Assembly (NCBI GenBank): GCA_030148705.1
Contig: JASBSY010000017.1
Location: forward strand, 83,352-147,351
Direction of reading: 5' to 3'
Length of the DNA: 64,000 bases
From: Pukyongia sp.
Lineage (GTDB): Bacteria > Bacteroidota > Bacteroidia > Flavobacteriales > Flavobacteriaceae
Below are positions 1 to 10,282 of this stretch, in pieces (position 1 is the first letter of the stretch; every line of letters starts with the position of its first letter). A program made the translations under genes and the position numbers. The notes under the pieces are model-generated. The model was not told the origin of the DNA. It was given only the letters and a program-made list of their open reading frames with translations, and did no database searches.

Positions 1-1
1 G

Positions 2-544
2 GTCTCTAACGGGGCGAATCTTACCGACGGCATCGATGGCCTGGCTGCCGGCACCTCGGCCATAATTGCCATCACCCTGGCATTGTTCGCCTGGGTATCG
101 GGGAACCTCATTTTTTCAGACTATCTCAATATTATGTATATCCCCAACACCGGGGAGATGACCATTTTTATAACGGCCTTTGTAGGTGCATTGATTGGTT
201 TTCTGTGGTACAACGCCTATCCGGCCCAGGTTTTTATGGGAGACACCGGGAGTCTTACCATCGGTGGCATCATTGCCGTTATCGCGGTGGCGGTACGGAA
301 GGAACTCCTTATCCCCATACTCTGCGGGATATTCCTGATGGAGAATTTGTCGGTGGTCATGCAGGTTAGCTGGTTCAAGTATACCAAAAAGAAATACGGT
401 GAAGGCAGGCGGATTTTCAGGATGTCTCCACTTCATCATCATTATCAGGTAAAAGGCTTTCATGAGAGTAAGATAGTGACCCGATTCTGGATCGTGGGGA
501 TTTTCCTGGCGATCATCACCATAGTGACGCTTAAAGTGAGGTAA
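2..544 (+). CDS. mraY: Phospho-N-acetylmuramoyl-pentapeptide-transferase MraY, 5'-truncated
   Basis: The frame is open from base 2, so the gene begins upstream of the window; about the last 180 residues are present. MraY moves phospho-MurNAc-pentapeptide from UDP onto undecaprenyl phosphate in the inner membrane, making lipid I. The family motif [10 protein letters not shown] is read at the very edge, followed by hydrophobic membrane segments, the MGDTGSL motif and the histidine-rich cytoplasmic loop SPLHHHYQ, all typical of MraY. The stop TAA shares one base with the murD start, so translation of the two is probably coupled. It is the first visible gene of the dcw cluster. Confidence 0.97.
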   Translation, partial: VSNGANLTDGIDGLAAGTSAIIAITLALFAWVSGNLIFSDYLNIMYIPNTGEMTIFITAFVGALIGFLWYNAYPAQVFMGDTGSLTIGGIIAVIAVAVRKELLIPILCGIFLMENLSVVMQVSWFKYTKKKYGEGRRIFRMSPLHHHYQVKGFHESKIVTRFWIVGIFLAIITIVTLKVR

Positions 545-1884
545 TGATGAAGCAGAAGTTGGTTGTTTTAGGAGCCGGAGAAAGTGGAGTGGGCACAGCC
601 ATCCTGGGAAAAAAGGAAGATTACGAAGTGTTTGTATCCGACTTCGGAAAAATAAAGGAAACGTACAAGGACGTTCTTAAACATCATGAAATTAACTGGG
701 AAGAAGGTAAGCACACTTACGAACGTATTCTCGATGCCGATGTGGTGATGAAAAGTCCGGGGATACCCGATAATACCGAAGTGATTCGCAGACTTATGGA
801 AGCGGGTGTAAAAGTGGTCTCTGAAATTGAATTCGCTTCGGGTTACAGCGATGCGACCATAGTAGGAATAACCGGCAGCAACGGAAAAACCACCACCGCC
901 ACATTAACGCACAGGCTATTAAAAGACGGGGGTGTGGATGTGGCCCTGGGGGGAAATATCGGAAAGAGCTATGCCGGACTGGTGGCCAGGGAAATGCACA
1001 GTCATTATGTGCTGGAGCTAAGCAGCTTCCAACTGGACGGAATAGAGAAATTCCGCTGTCATATTGCGGTGATAACCAATATCGTTCCGGATCATCTCGA
1101 CAGGTATGATGGCGATTTTCAAAAGTATATAGCCGCCAAGTTCAGAATAGTGATGAATCAGACAGAAGATGACTTTTTTATTTACGACGCCGACGATAAA
1201 ACAATAGTAAAATGGCTTGAAGAAAATACCCTGAGAGCCACCAAGATACCGTTCTCAGTTACCAGAACCCTTGAGAAGGGTGCTTATATAAAAGAAAACA
1301 AACTAATAATAACCATAAAAAACACAGAAGAAATTATGCCAATCGCAACATTAGGATTACAAGGTCAGCACAACGTTAAAAACGCCATGGCAGCTGCCAC
1401 TGTGGCGACCTTGCTCAAAATACGCAAAGCGACCATCCGGGAATCTTTGGAAAACTTTCAGGGTGTGGAACACCGCCTTGAAAAGGTATTGAAGATCAAC
1501 AACGTGATGTACATCAACGATTCGAAGGCAACCAACGTTAATGCTACGTTCTATGCCCTCGACAGCATGGAATCACCCACCGTGTGGATTGTAGGAGGCG
1601 TTGATAAAGGAAATGATTATACCGAATTACTCCCCCTCGTGAATGAAAAGGTAAAGGCGATAATCTGTCTTGGGGTGGACAACGAAAAGATCATTAGTCA
1701 GTTTGGAAGCTGTGTGGATATCATGGTTGAAACAGACTCTATGAGCAAGGCCGTACAGGTTGCGTATCGCCTGGCAACCAAAGGCGATAGTGTGTTATTG
1801 TCGCCCGCCTGTGCAAGCTTCGACCTGTTTGACAATTATGAGGACAGGGGACGACAGTTTAAAGAAGCAGTAAGGAATTTATAG
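544..1884 (+). CDS. murD: UDP-N-acetylmuramoyl-L-alanine--D-glutamate ligase MurD
   Basis: Cytoplasmic ATP-dependent ligase adding D-glutamate to UDP-MurNAc-L-Ala. At 446 residues it has normal family length. The Mur-ligase P-loop GSNGKTTT lies at about residues 111-118, the central domain contains NIVPDHLDRY, and the C-terminal domain contains the substrate-binding stretch YINDSKATNVNA. Two adjacent ATG codons (544 and 547) could serve as the start; the first overlaps the mraY stop. ftsW follows after 17 bases. Gene order mraY-murD-ftsW-murG-murC is the classical dcw order. Confidence 0.98.
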   Translation: MMKQKLVVLGAGESGVGTAILGKKEDYEVFVSDFGKIKETYKDVLKHHEINWEEGKHTYERILDADVVMKSPGIPDNTEVIRRLMEAGVKVVSEIEFASGYSDATIVGITGSNGKTTTATLTHRLLKDGGVDVALGGNIGKSYAGLVAREMHSHYVLELSSFQLDGIEKFRCHIAVITNIVPDHLDRYDGDFQKYIAAKFRIVMNQTEDDFFIYDADDKTIVKWLEENTLRATKIPFSVTRTLEKGAYIKENKLIITIKNTEEIMPIATLGLQGQHNVKNAMAAATVATLLKIRKATIRESLENFQGVEHRLEKVLKINNVMYINDSKATNVNATFYALDSMESPTVWIVGGVDKGNDYTELLPLVNEKVKAIICLGVDNEKIISQFGSCVDIMVETDSMSKAVQVAYRLATKGDSVLLSPACASFDLFDNYEDRGRQFKEAVRNL

Positions 1885-1901
1885 AATTTAGTTAAAGCAG
1901 T

Positions 1902-3095
1902 ATGTTCAGCATATTAAAGAATATAAAAGGAGATAAAGCCATCTGGGCGGTTGCGGGCCTGTTGGCGCTATTTTCTTTTCTTCCGGTCTACAGTGCCAGC
2001 AGCAACCTGGCCTATCTGTATGGCGACGGAAGTACGTTGCAATATCTGCTGAAACATTTTGCGCATCTTTTATTGGGATTTGCCATACTATACGGGGTTC
2101 ATAAAATACCCTATCACTATTTCAGGGGCTTATCCCTTATCGCACTACCGGTGGTGATCGTGTTATTATTAGTTACCCTGGCCCAGGGAACGACCATAGA
2201 AGGTGCTAATGCAAGTCGTTGGATTCGCGTGCCTTTTGTAGGGGTTACATTTCAAACATCGACGCTTGCGGGCGTAGTCCTTTTAACCTATGTAGCCAGG
2301 TACCTTTCCAAGATAAAAGACAGGGAAATCACGTTCAAGGAATCGCTTTTACCCTTGTGGCTGCCTGTTTTCATTGTATTGGCACTCATACTCCCAGCCA
2401 ATTTATCCACTACCGCTATGATATTTGCCATGGTGGTGATGTTAGTTTTTATTGGGGGGTATCCTTTTAAGTATCTGGGGATCGTACTGGGAGCCGGCCT
2501 TATATTACTTACCCTGTTTATACTAACGGCCAAGGCCTTTCCAGATATGTTTCCCAACAGGGTGGATACCTGGATGAACAGGATAGAGAACTTCACCGAC
2601 AGCCAGGATACTGAGGCCGATTACCAGATTGAAAAGGCAAAGATCGCCATAGCCAGCGGAGGTGTAACGGGACAAGGTCCGGGCAAAAGCATTCAAAAGA
2701 ACTTTTTACCACAATCTTCGTCCGATTTCATCTATGCGATAATTGTTGAGGAGTTTGGCCTCTTGGGGGCATTGTTTCTGATGTTCCTGTACCTCATGTT
2801 ACTCTTCAGGTTGGTGATAGTGGCATCGAAGGCCATGTCGATCTTCGGAAAGTTGCTGGTAATTGGTGTAGGTATGCCTATAGTGCTTCAGGCTATGATA
2901 AATATGGCCGTGGCAGTAGAATTATTCCCTGTGACCGGGCAGACCCTGCCTCTTATAAGCAGTGGAGGAACCTCTATTTGGATGACCTGTCTCGCACTGG
3001 GAATGGTGCTAAGTGTGAGCGCAAAGCGACAGGAGAAATTAAAAGAAATGGAAACAGTAGAAAACCCATTAGATATATTAAGTGAGACCATTTAG
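1902..3095 (+). CDS. ftsW: Septal peptidoglycan glycosyltransferase FtsW (SEDS family)
   Basis: Integral membrane SEDS protein that polymerises lipid II at the division septum with its partner transpeptidase. The 397-residue product has about ten hydrophobic segments. It keeps SEDS signatures, including the [10 protein letters not shown] loop, the [18 protein letters not shown] stretch (family consensus SDFIFAxxxEExG) and the C-terminal [16 protein letters not shown] motif. Its position between murD and murG and its 14-base overlap with murG support FtsW over the paralogue RodA. Confidence 0.96.
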   Translation: MFSILKNIKGDKAIWAVAGLLALFSFLPVYSASSNLAYLYGDGSTLQYLLKHFAHLLLGFAILYGVHKIPYHYFRGLSLIALPVVIVLLLVTLAQGTTIEGANASRWIRVPFVGVTFQTSTLAGVVLLTYVARYLSKIKDREITFKESLLPLWLPVFIVLALILPANLSTTAMIFAMVVMLVFIGGYPFKYLGIVLGAGLILLTLFILTAKAFPDMFPNRVDTWMNRIENFTDSQDTEADYQIEKAKIAIASGGVTGQGPGKSIQKNFLPQSSSDFIYAIIVEEFGLLGALFLMFLYLMLLFRLVIVASKAMSIFGKLLVIGVGMPIVLQAMINMAVAVELFPVTGQTLPLISSGGTSIWMTCLALGMVLSVSAKRQEKLKEMETVENPLDILSETI

Positions 3096-4173
3096 ATTTA
3101 TAATATCGGGCGGAGGAACAGGAGGACATATTTATCCTGCGCTGGCCATTGCCGATGAATTAAAAGGCAGGTACCCGGATGCACAGTTCCTGTTTGTCGG
3201 TGCCGACGACCGCATGGAGATGGAGAAGGTTCCCAACGCCGGATATAAGATCGAAGGCCTGTGGATTAGTGGTCTTCAGCGGAAATTATCGCTAAAAAAT
3301 CTGTTGTTTCCCGTTAAACTGGTATCCAGCCTGGTTAAATCCAACCAAATCCTTAACAAATTCAAGCCGGATGTAGCAATCGGCACAGGCGGCTATGCCA
3401 GTGCTCCCCTCTTAAAAGTCGCGAGTATGAAGAAGGTGCCCTGCCTTATTCAGGAGCAAAACAGCTATGCCGGAATTACCAATAAATGGTTGAAAAAACA
3501 GGTGCAAAAGATTTGCGTGGCTTACGAGGGCATGCAAAAATTCTTTCCGGCGGAAAAAATCGTACTTACGGGTAATCCGGTAAGAAAAGACCTGGTCGAT
3601 ATTTCAGGAAAACGTAAAGCGGCATTAGAATATTTTAAGCTCGATGAAAGCAATATAACACTCCTGGTACTGGGCGGTAGCCTTGGCGCGAGAAAGATCA
3701 ATGGGTTGATGGATTCGTCATTAGGATTCTTCGATTCCGAAGGAATAAACGTCATCTGGCAATGCGGGCAGTATTACTACGAAGATTACAAAACGAAGGC
3801 CAACGACAAGGTTCAGGTGCACGCTTATTTGAACAGAATGGACCTGGCGTATGCGGCGGCCGATATAATCGTTTCCAGGGCCGGTGCACTTTCCGTGTCG
3901 GAGCTGTGCCTTGTTGGAAAACCGGTGATCTTTATTCCGTCGCCTAATGTTGCTGAAGATCATCAAACCAAGAACGCACTTGCGCTTGCCGATAAGGATG
4001 CTGCAATCGTATTGGCAGAAAACTGGGCTGAAGATCATTTTAGTGAAATTTTAAGCGGTTTACTGAAGTCGGAAACCAAGCAAAGATCGCTTTCAGAAAA
4101 TATAAAAAAACTTGCAAGGCCCAACGCGACCAGGGAGATCGCAGACCAAATAGAAAAACTGATAGTTAGGTAA
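3082..4173 (+). CDS. murG: UDP-N-acetylglucosamine--N-acetylmuramyl-(pentapeptide) transferase MurG
   Basis: Peripheral membrane GT28 glycosyltransferase that adds GlcNAc to lipid I, giving lipid II. Residues 9-17 carry the glycine-rich [12 protein letters not shown] loop; the acceptor-side GTGGYAS and the UDP-GlcNAc-binding stretch [12 protein letters not shown] are also present. The product is 363 residues, normal for the family. The start is GTG at 3082, inside the end of ftsW (14-base overlap); no better start lies near because the glycine loop begins only a few residues later. The stop overlaps the murC ATG by one base. Confidence 0.97.
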   Translation: MRPFRFIISGGGTGGHIYPALAIADELKGRYPDAQFLFVGADDRMEMEKVPNAGYKIEGLWISGLQRKLSLKNLLFPVKLVSSLVKSNQILNKFKPDVAIGTGGYASAPLLKVASMKKVPCLIQEQNSYAGITNKWLKKQVQKICVAYEGMQKFFPAEKIVLTGNPVRKDLVDISGKRKAALEYFKLDESNITLLVLGGSLGARKINGLMDSSLGFFDSEGINVIWQCGQYYYEDYKTKANDKVQVHAYLNRMDLAYAAADIIVSRAGALSVSELCLVGKPVIFIPSPNVAEDHQTKNALALADKDAAIVLAENWAEDHFSEILSGLLKSETKQRSLSENIKKLARPNATREIADQIEKLIVR

Positions 4174-5528
4174 TGAGTGAATTCGGCCACATAAAGACCA
4201 TTTACTTCATCGGCATAGGCGGAATAGGAATGAGCGCCCTGGCTCGTTATGCCAAGATGCAGGGAATGACGGTCTTTGGTTACGATAAAACCCCTACGGA
4301 CCTTACCCGTGAATTGATACGAGAAGGAATTTCGGTAACCTATAGGGATTCACTTACCGAATTACCTTCGGAAAAATTGAACAAAGAGGATACACTGGTG
4401 GTATACACCCCGGCAATCCCTAAAGATAATACCTTGTTTAACTTGTTTAAGGCTGAAGGGTATCGCCTGGTTAAACGCGCCGCTTACCTGGCAGAGGTAA
4501 CACAGAACACTTTATGTTTGGCAGTGGCTGGCACTCACGGAAAGACAACAACTTCGGCTATTTTAGGCCATTTGTTGGCAGACTGTGATATGCCGGTCAC
4601 CGCTTTTTTAGGAGGAATTACAGAGAATTACAATTCGAATTTCATCTACAGAGGCAACACCATCACCGTAGTGGAAGCCGATGAATTCGACCGTTCATTT
4701 TTAAGTCTGAAACCGGACATTGCCTGTGTCACTTCAATGGATTCAGATCATTTGGATATTTACGGTGATTCCGGCGCCCTGGAAGATGCGTTCAGGGAGT
4801 TTGCGGCACTGGTGCCCGACACCAACAAGCTGTTGGTAAAAAAAGGACTTCCCCTAAAAGGAAGGACCGTGGCAATAGAAGAATCGGCCGACTTTGAAGC
4901 TCAAAACGTTCGAATTGAGAATGAATGCTACGTTTTCAACCTTAAAACTCCTACCGAAACAATAAAGAATCTAAAATTTTTACTACCCGGACATCACAAC
5001 CTGCAAAATGCGATCACAGCTCTGGGCATGGCAATTCTGGCGGGTTCCCCAACCCATTGTCTGCCCAGGGCTTTATCGGGATTTAGAGGGGTGCAGAGAA
5101 GATTTTCTTATAAGATAAAGCGAGACAACCTGGTGCTTATAGACGATTATGCCCACCATCCTTCTGAAATAGATGCCTTGTACCAGGCAGTGCAGGAGTT
5201 GTATCCGGAAGATAGAAAGCTAATTGTTTTTCAGCCTCATCTCTTTAGCAGGACCAGGGATTTTGCCGATGCTTTCGCAGCGTCATTAGCCCGTTTCGAC
5301 GAGATTATACTATTGGATATATACCCCGCCCGAGAAGTGCCAATTCAGGGAATAACCTCCCGATGGCTAATGGAGAAGATTGACAAGAAAGAAGTTAGCC
5401 TGCTCACTAAAAATAAACTACCTGCAGCAATAAAAGCGGCAGCCTGCCGTATAAACCTTATAGTTGGTGCTGGAGATATTGGAGCTGAAGTAGCTAAAAT
5501 AACGAATTATCTGAACGATGAGAGTTAA
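4173..5528 (+). CDS. murC: UDP-N-acetylmuramate--L-alanine ligase MurC
   Basis: Cytoplasmic ligase for the first peptide-stem step, adding L-Ala to UDP-MurNAc. The N-terminal Rossmann-like motif GIGGIGMSALA (residues 14-24) is diagnostic for MurC rather than MurD/E/F, and the P-loop GTHGKTTT is at about 120-127. DDYAHHPSEI and FQPHLFSRT in the C-terminal part are family signatures. The product is 451 residues. It overlaps murG by one base and ftsQ by 11 bases, consistent with one tightly coupled transcript. Confidence 0.98.
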   Translation: MSEFGHIKTIYFIGIGGIGMSALARYAKMQGMTVFGYDKTPTDLTRELIREGISVTYRDSLTELPSEKLNKEDTLVVYTPAIPKDNTLFNLFKAEGYRLVKRAAYLAEVTQNTLCLAVAGTHGKTTTSAILGHLLADCDMPVTAFLGGITENYNSNFIYRGNTITVVEADEFDRSFLSLKPDIACVTSMDSDHLDIYGDSGALEDAFREFAALVPDTNKLLVKKGLPLKGRTVAIEESADFEAQNVRIENECYVFNLKTPTETIKNLKFLLPGHHNLQNAITALGMAILAGSPTHCLPRALSGFRGVQRRFSYKIKRDNLVLIDDYAHHPSEIDALYQAVQELYPEDRKLIVFQPHLFSRTRDFADAFAASLARFDEIILLDIYPAREVPIQGITSRWLMEKIDKKEVSLLTKNKLPAAIKAAACRINLIVGAGDIGAEVAKITNYLNDES

Positions 5529-6252
5529 TTGGTGGTATATAAAAATTGCGCTGCTGGTCGTGCTGATCGGTTTTCTTTTCGGGTTTACGAAAGAGCGGAA
5601 TAATGCGCGAAATTTAATTGGAATCGACGTTGAATTTACCGACGAAAACGAGCCATTTATCACTATTGATGCAGTTAATAAATTGTTAATACAAAAAGAA
5701 GTCAAGGTTACGAGCATAGTTAAAGAAACTTTAGTTTTGAATGAGATGGAGCAGCGGTTATTGGACAATCCAATGATCAGAAATGCAGAAGTTTTCGTAA
5801 CGGTCGACGGTATTTTAGGTGCGCGGATCGAACAGAGAAATCCAATCGCCAGGGTGGCAGCATCGCCGGATTATTATTTGGATGAAGATGGAGAAATAAT
5901 GCCATTATCCAATGTCTATACGGCCCGGGTTCCATTGGTGACCGGATTTTCAAGAACAAATTTTAAGGAGATCGTACCCCTGATCCTGGAAGTAGAAAAA
6001 GATGAATTTATGAAGAGCAGTGTTGTAGGATTACATGTGCAAAAGGACGGATCGGTAATATTGAGGTTGAGAAAGCATGAACTGGATGTGAATTTTGGAC
6101 AACCATCGGACATAGCACGAAAGTTTCAGAACTTCAAGGCTTTTTATAAGAAAACAAAAGATGATAATATCATTAACAGTTATTCCTCGGTTGATCTCGA
6201 GTTTGGAAACCAGGTAGTAGCGACAAAAAATAATGACCATGGAACACGATAA
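5518..6252 (+). CDS. ftsQ: Cell division protein FtsQ
   Basis: Bitopic membrane protein of the divisome, expected to link early and late division proteins. The 244-residue product has a short cytoplasmic N-terminus, one hydrophobic segment at about residues 6-22 and a long extracytoplasmic region. That region includes a POTRA/beta-like part (ARIEQRNPIARV, YYLDEDGEIMPL) typical of Bacteroidota FtsQ. Sequence conservation in this family is low, so the call rests partly on the position between murC and ftsA. It overlaps murC by 11 bases and ftsA by 20 bases. Confidence 0.93.
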   Translation: MRVNWWYIKIALLVVLIGFLFGFTKERNNARNLIGIDVEFTDENEPFITIDAVNKLLIQKEVKVTSIVKETLVLNEMEQRLLDNPMIRNAEVFVTVDGILGARIEQRNPIARVAASPDYYLDEDGEIMPLSNVYTARVPLVTGFSRTNFKEIVPLILEVEKDEFMKSSVVGLHVQKDGSVILRLRKHELDVNFGQPSDIARKFQNFKAFYKKTKDDNIINSYSSVDLEFGNQVVATKNNDHGTR

Positions 6253-7576
6253 TATCGCCGTAGGATTAGATATCGGAACAACAAAGATTGTCGCGATGAT
6301 CGGGAAGAAGAATGACTATGGTAAAATGGAGATTCTGGGCATTGGAAAATCCAAGAGCCTGGGTGTTCACAGGGGCGTTGTAAACAATATCACCCAGACC
6401 ATAAAATCTATTCAGCAGGCCGTGCAGGATGCAGAGACCTCCTCGGGAATGAAGATAGGGGAAGTAGTGGTCGGGATTGCCGGACAGCACATAAGAAGCC
6501 TTCAGCACAGCGATTATATCACCCGGAGCAACAGCGATGAAGTTATAGATGAAGACGATATCGAGCGGCTTTGCAATCAGGTACACAAACTGGTTATGTT
6601 ACCGGGAGAAGAGATTATCCACGTGCTTCCCCAGGACTACAAAGTAGACGGACAAGCCGAAGTAAAGGAACCTATCGGGATGTATGGCGGCAGGCTGGAA
6701 GCTAATTTTCACGTGGTTGTAGGGCAGGTTTCTTCCATCCGGAATATTGGTCGATGTGTTAAAAGTGCAGGACTGGAACTCTCCGGTATAACGCTGGAAC
6801 CGCTGGCATCAGCCAATGCGGTCTTAAGTCAGGAAGAGAAGGAGGCAGGAGTGGCACTCATCGACATAGGAGGAGGGACCACCGATCTGGCAATTTTTAA
6901 GGATGGTATTATCAGGCATACGGCCGTAATTCCTTTTGGAGGTAATGTAATTACTGAAGATATCAAAGAAGGCTGCAGCATAATTGAAAAGCAGGCAGAG
7001 CTTCTGAAGATAAAGTTTGGTTCAGCCTGGCCGGGGGAGAACAAGGACAACGAGATCGTTTCCATTCCGGGCCTGAGAGGCAGGGAGCCTAAGGAGATCA
7101 CCTTGAAGAACTTAAGTAAGATAATTCACGCCAGGGTAGTCGAGATTATTGAACAGGTTTACCTGGAAATCAAAAACTACGGGCATGAAGAACAGAAGAA
7201 AAAACTAATCGCCGGCATCGTTCTTACGGGAGGTGGTGCACAGCTAAAGCATTTAAAGCAATTGGTGGAATATATTTCCGGAATGGATACACGAATTGGA
7301 TATCCCAATGAACATCTAGCCGGGGATAGTGATTCGGAAACCACCAGTCCGATGTACGCTACAGCCGTGGGATTGGTACTCAGCAGCTTGAATAAAAGAG
7401 AGCCGGGCAAGGGAATCAAGGCCATAGTCGAGTCTGAGATGAATTCTGAAAACGGCTCAGTGCAAACAGCAGTTCAGGATGAAGACGAAGCAGACCATCG
7501 GGCCCCTAAAGACCGTAAACGGTTTTTTGATAAATGGGCTGAAAAATTTAAAGAATTTCTGGATAACGCCGAATAA
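6233..7576 (+). CDS. ftsA: Cell division protein FtsA (actin-like FtsZ membrane anchor)
   Basis: Actin-fold ATPase that tethers FtsZ filaments to the membrane. The 447-residue product shows the phosphate-1 motif GLDIGTTKI, phosphate-2 motif LIDIGGGTTDLAIF and the adenosine motif LTGGGAQLK. The C-terminus FFDKWAEKFKEFLDNAE can form the amphipathic membrane-targeting helix expected of FtsA. Two in-frame ATGs (6233 and 6239) lie within the end of ftsQ; the second directly precedes EHDNIAVGLDIG and may equally be the real start. Confidence 0.96.
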   Translation: MTMEHDNIAVGLDIGTTKIVAMIGKKNDYGKMEILGIGKSKSLGVHRGVVNNITQTIKSIQQAVQDAETSSGMKIGEVVVGIAGQHIRSLQHSDYITRSNSDEVIDEDDIERLCNQVHKLVMLPGEEIIHVLPQDYKVDGQAEVKEPIGMYGGRLEANFHVVVGQVSSIRNIGRCVKSAGLELSGITLEPLASANAVLSQEEKEAGVALIDIGGGTTDLAIFKDGIIRHTAVIPFGGNVITEDIKEGCSIIEKQAELLKIKFGSAWPGENKDNEIVSIPGLRGREPKEITLKNLSKIIHARVVEIIEQVYLEIKNYGHEEQKKKLIAGIVLTGGGAQLKHLKQLVEYISGMDTRIGYPNEHLAGDSDSETTSPMYATAVGLVLSSLNKREPGKGIKAIVESEMNSENGSVQTAVQDEDEADHRAPKDRKRFFDKWAEKFKEFLDNAE

Positions 7577-7625
7577 AGTGCTATCCGATAATTAAAAGAC
7601 ATAAAAACCTCGCAAAACAAAACAT

Positions 7626-9686
7626 ATGAGCAGCAAAACCGAATTCGACAACATTTCTTTCGATCTGCCGAAAAATCAGTCTAACGTCATAAAAGTAATT
7701 GGAGTTGGCGGTGGAGGAAGTAACGCAATTAATCACATGTTTAGCCAGGGGATTAAAGGCGTTGACTTTGTAATTTGTAATACCGATGCTCAGGCCCTTG
7801 AGAATAGCCCGGTGCCTATCCGGATTCAGCTTGGTGTTTCTCTTACCGAAGGTCTTGGAGCCGGTGCCAATCCTAAGATTGGTGAACAATCGGCAGTTGA
7901 GAGCATGGAGGAAATAAAGAATATGCTTACCACCAATACCAAGATGATCTTTATCACTGCCGGTATGGGTGGAGGTACAGGTACGGGAGCGGCACCCATC
8001 ATCGCCAAAATGGCTAAAGAATTAGATATTCTTACCGTGGGGATTGTAACCATACCATTTCAATTCGAGGGAAAGCTGCGTAACGACCAGGCCATGATAG
8101 GGGTGGAGAACCTTAGGCAGAATGTCGATTCGTTAATTGTGATCAACAATAACAAGCTTCGTGAAGTATACGGGAATCTCGGTTTCAAGGCCGGATTTAG
8201 CAAAGCCGATGAGGTCTTGGCCACAGCAGCAAGAGGAATTGCCGAGGTAATTACACATCACTATACCCAGAACATCGACCTTCGGGATGCCAAAACGGTA
8301 TTGGCAAATAGCGGAACGGCTATCATGGGAAGTGCCAGCGCAATTGGTAACAACAGGGCTGCCGATGCTATTAGTAAGGCACTAGACTCTCCCTTACTTA
8401 ACGATAATAAGATAAAAGGTGCCAAGAACGTATTGCTGCTTATTGTTTCGGGTACTGAGGAGATCACCATAGACGAAATAGGTGAGATTAGCGATTATAT
8501 ACAAGAAGAGGCCGGACACAGTGCTAATATCATTATGGGGGTTGGAGAAGACGAAACCCTGGACGGGGCAATTTCCATAACAGTTATTGCCACAGGTTTC
8601 AATGCCGAACAGCAGGATGAGATCGTAAACACCGAATCGAAAAAAATTATTCACACTCTGGAGGAAGAGCAAAGAGCAGAACAGGTGCTTAATCCTAAAG
8701 CTACGGCTTCTCCGGTAGATATTCCGAAGAAACCTTCCGAAACCAAAACAACAACTAAAGCGCCGGAGGTTATTAAACACACCCTCTTCGAGGTAGAAGA
8801 TGAAGCCGATGCCGTGGAAGACCGGGCAGACAAAGAGGATCCGATCGATGAAGCAGCAGCAGTCTATAAATTCGAGAATTACATCGAAACTACCGAATTG
8901 CTGAAGAATATCGATGTTACCTTCGAAGAGATCGACATTCATCATTTGGCCGAATTCGAGCAGGTAATGATTAACGAAATCGATGTAAATGAGTTCGTAA
9001 TAGTTGAGAAAAAGGAAGAGATCAAGGTAAAAGCAGAAACAGAAGCGCCGAACAAATCACAAGATAAAACTCCTGAAGATTCAGCCGATGAGCAAATGCT
9101 GATGTTCGATTTACCGGCCTATTCGACTTCAAAACCCGATCGATCGGTTGAAAGCGTAGAGGATTTGGATGCTGAGATGGAGGAGGAATACGAATTTTCA
9201 GAGGTCGATGACATTGAAGTAAAGGACCATCTGGAAGTGGTGCCGGTTACCGAATTTTCGGAAGATGGGGTAAAGCGATACAGTCTGGATGACTACCAGG
9301 AGGTGGAATCCATGCTGAATGAGGCCAAACCAAAGAAACGGGAAGAAGAAGAAATAGAATTCAAGACCAAGACCGTAGAGGCTCCGGCGAAAAAAGAAGA
9401 GGAGGATGAGGGTCCGGCCGATCCACTTAATTCGCCTATCTCCAAGTTGTTAAAAGATAGAACCGAAGAGCGCAAGAAAAAGATGAAGGAGTTTAATTAC
9501 AAATTCAGAAACAGCGCTTCCAAGATAGAGGACATTGAGAAACAACCCGCGTATAAGCGTATGGGAATAGATTTAGACGACACCAAGAATGCCGATACAT
9601 CTATTTCGAGAACTTCAGTCGATACAGACGACGATGATATTGAGCTTCGCTCTAACAATTCTTTTTTGCATGACAATGTAGATTAG
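7626..9686 (+). CDS. ftsZ: Cell division GTPase FtsZ with long acidic C-terminal linker
   Basis: Tubulin-like GTPase forming the division ring. Residues about 20-330 are the GTPase and tubulin-C domains, with GVGGGGSNAINHM near 27-38 and the tubulin signature GGGTGTG at 115-121. The protein is 686 residues, against roughly 380-400 in most bacteria. The extra length is a highly acidic, Lys/Glu-rich, presumably disordered linker (about 340-670), a known trend in Bacteroidota. The last residues are NNSFLHDNVD rather than the usual proteobacterial C-terminal peptide. A 49-base gap separates it from ftsA; a terminator follows. Confidence 0.97.
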   Translation: MSSKTEFDNISFDLPKNQSNVIKVIGVGGGGSNAINHMFSQGIKGVDFVICNTDAQALENSPVPIRIQLGVSLTEGLGAGANPKIGEQSAVESMEEIKNMLTTNTKMIFITAGMGGGTGTGAAPIIAKMAKELDILTVGIVTIPFQFEGKLRNDQAMIGVENLRQNVDSLIVINNNKLREVYGNLGFKAGFSKADEVLATAARGIAEVITHHYTQNIDLRDAKTVLANSGTAIMGSASAIGNNRAADAISKALDSPLLNDNKIKGAKNVLLLIVSGTEEITIDEIGEISDYIQEEAGHSANIIMGVGEDETLDGAISITVIATGFNAEQQDEIVNTESKKIIHTLEEEQRAEQVLNPKATASPVDIPKKPSETKTTTKAPEVIKHTLFEVEDEADAVEDRADKEDPIDEAAAVYKFENYIETTELLKNIDVTFEEIDIHHLAEFEQVMINEIDVNEFVIVEKKEEIKVKAETEAPNKSQDKTPEDSADEQMLMFDLPAYSTSKPDRSVESVEDLDAEMEEEYEFSEVDDIEVKDHLEVVPVTEFSEDGVKRYSLDDYQEVESMLNEAKPKKREEEEIEFKTKTVEAPAKKEEEDEGPADPLNSPISKLLKDRTEERKKKMKEFNYKFRNSASKIEDIEKQPAYKRMGIDLDDTKNADTSISRTSVDTDDDDIELRSNNSFLHDNVD

Positions 9687-9706
9687 TAAATGCCCAACTG
9701 TAATTG

Positions 9707-9746
9707 AAACCCGGATTCATTTCTTCGTATTCGGGTTTCTTTTTTT
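9707..9746 (+). terminator. Rho-independent terminator of the dcw run
   Basis: AAACCCGGAT at 9707-9716 pairs with ATTCGGGTTT at 9729-9738 (ten pairs, one G-T), followed by a run of T residues. It lies 20 bases after the ftsZ stop, so transcription of mraY-ftsZ probably ends here. Confidence 0.85.
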
Positions 9747-9766
9747 TTAAATCGTGCATTATTGAT

Positions 9767-9774
9767 TATCTTCG
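9767..9774 (+). promoter_or_regulatory. Probable -7 element of yqeY promoter
   Basis: TATCTTCG differs from the Bacteroidota consensus TAnnTTTG at one position. Transcription would begin near 9781, which places the ATG at 9798 inside the message and leaves the alternative ATG at 9762 upstream of it. Confidence 0.55.
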
Positions 9775-9797
9775 CAGTCGATTTTTACACGTTTCCG

Positions 9798-10250
9798 ATG
9801 AGTTTACAAGAGCAGATAAACGATGCCATAAAAGTTGCGATGAAGGAGAAGGATACGGTGGCTTTGCAATCGTTGAGAGCGGTGAAATCTGCAATTTTAC
9901 TCGCTCAAACTGAAACCGGAGCCAAGGCCGATTTAACCGATGAGCAGGAGTTGAAGTTGCTTCAAAAACTTGTAAAACAGCGGAAAGACAGTGCAGCAAT
10001 TTACATTGAGCAGGGTCGACAGGACCTGGCCTCCCCGGAGATCGCGGAGGCAAAGGTCATAGAGCAATTTCTGCCGCAACAATTAAGTGAAGAAGAAATA
10101 GCGAAGGAAGTCGATACAATTATAGAAAGATCCGGTGCCAGTTCGATGAAGGACATGGGACAGGTGATGGGAATGGCGAGTAAGGAATTAGCCGGAAAGG
10201 CAGACGGAAAAACCATTTCAACCATAGTTAAAAGTCGCTTATCCGGTTAG
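9798..10250 (+). CDS. yqeY: GatB/YqeY domain protein
   Basis: Small cytoplasmic protein related to the tail domain of the GatB subunit of tRNA-dependent amidotransferase. Its exact role is not established; a tRNA-related function is inferred from the domain. The frame opens at 9762, but family members begin MSLQEQINDAIKxAM, which matches ATG 9798 (150 residues), and the promoter position agrees. Family features include LRAVKSAI, QEL.LLQKLVKQRKDSA and QFLPQQLSEEEI, and the C-terminal GMASKELAGKADGKTIS. tRNA-Arg lies 32 bases downstream on the same strand. Confidence 0.92.
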   Translation: MSLQEQINDAIKVAMKEKDTVALQSLRAVKSAILLAQTETGAKADLTDEQELKLLQKLVKQRKDSAAIYIEQGRQDLASPEIAEAKVIEQFLPQQLSEEEIAKEVDTIIERSGASSMKDMGQVMGMASKELAGKADGKTISTIVKSRLSG

Positions 10251-10282
10251 TTGGCATGATTTCCGATTAATAAATTAAAAAC

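Noticed and set aside
8394..8945. 183-codon open frame opposite ftsZ
   Set aside because: It is antisense to the ftsZ linker, where codon bias leaves the other strand open; no homology, signal peptide or start context is visible.
9762..9797. Longer N-terminus of YqeY
   Set aside because: The extra residues are outside the family and the probable -7 element lies within them.
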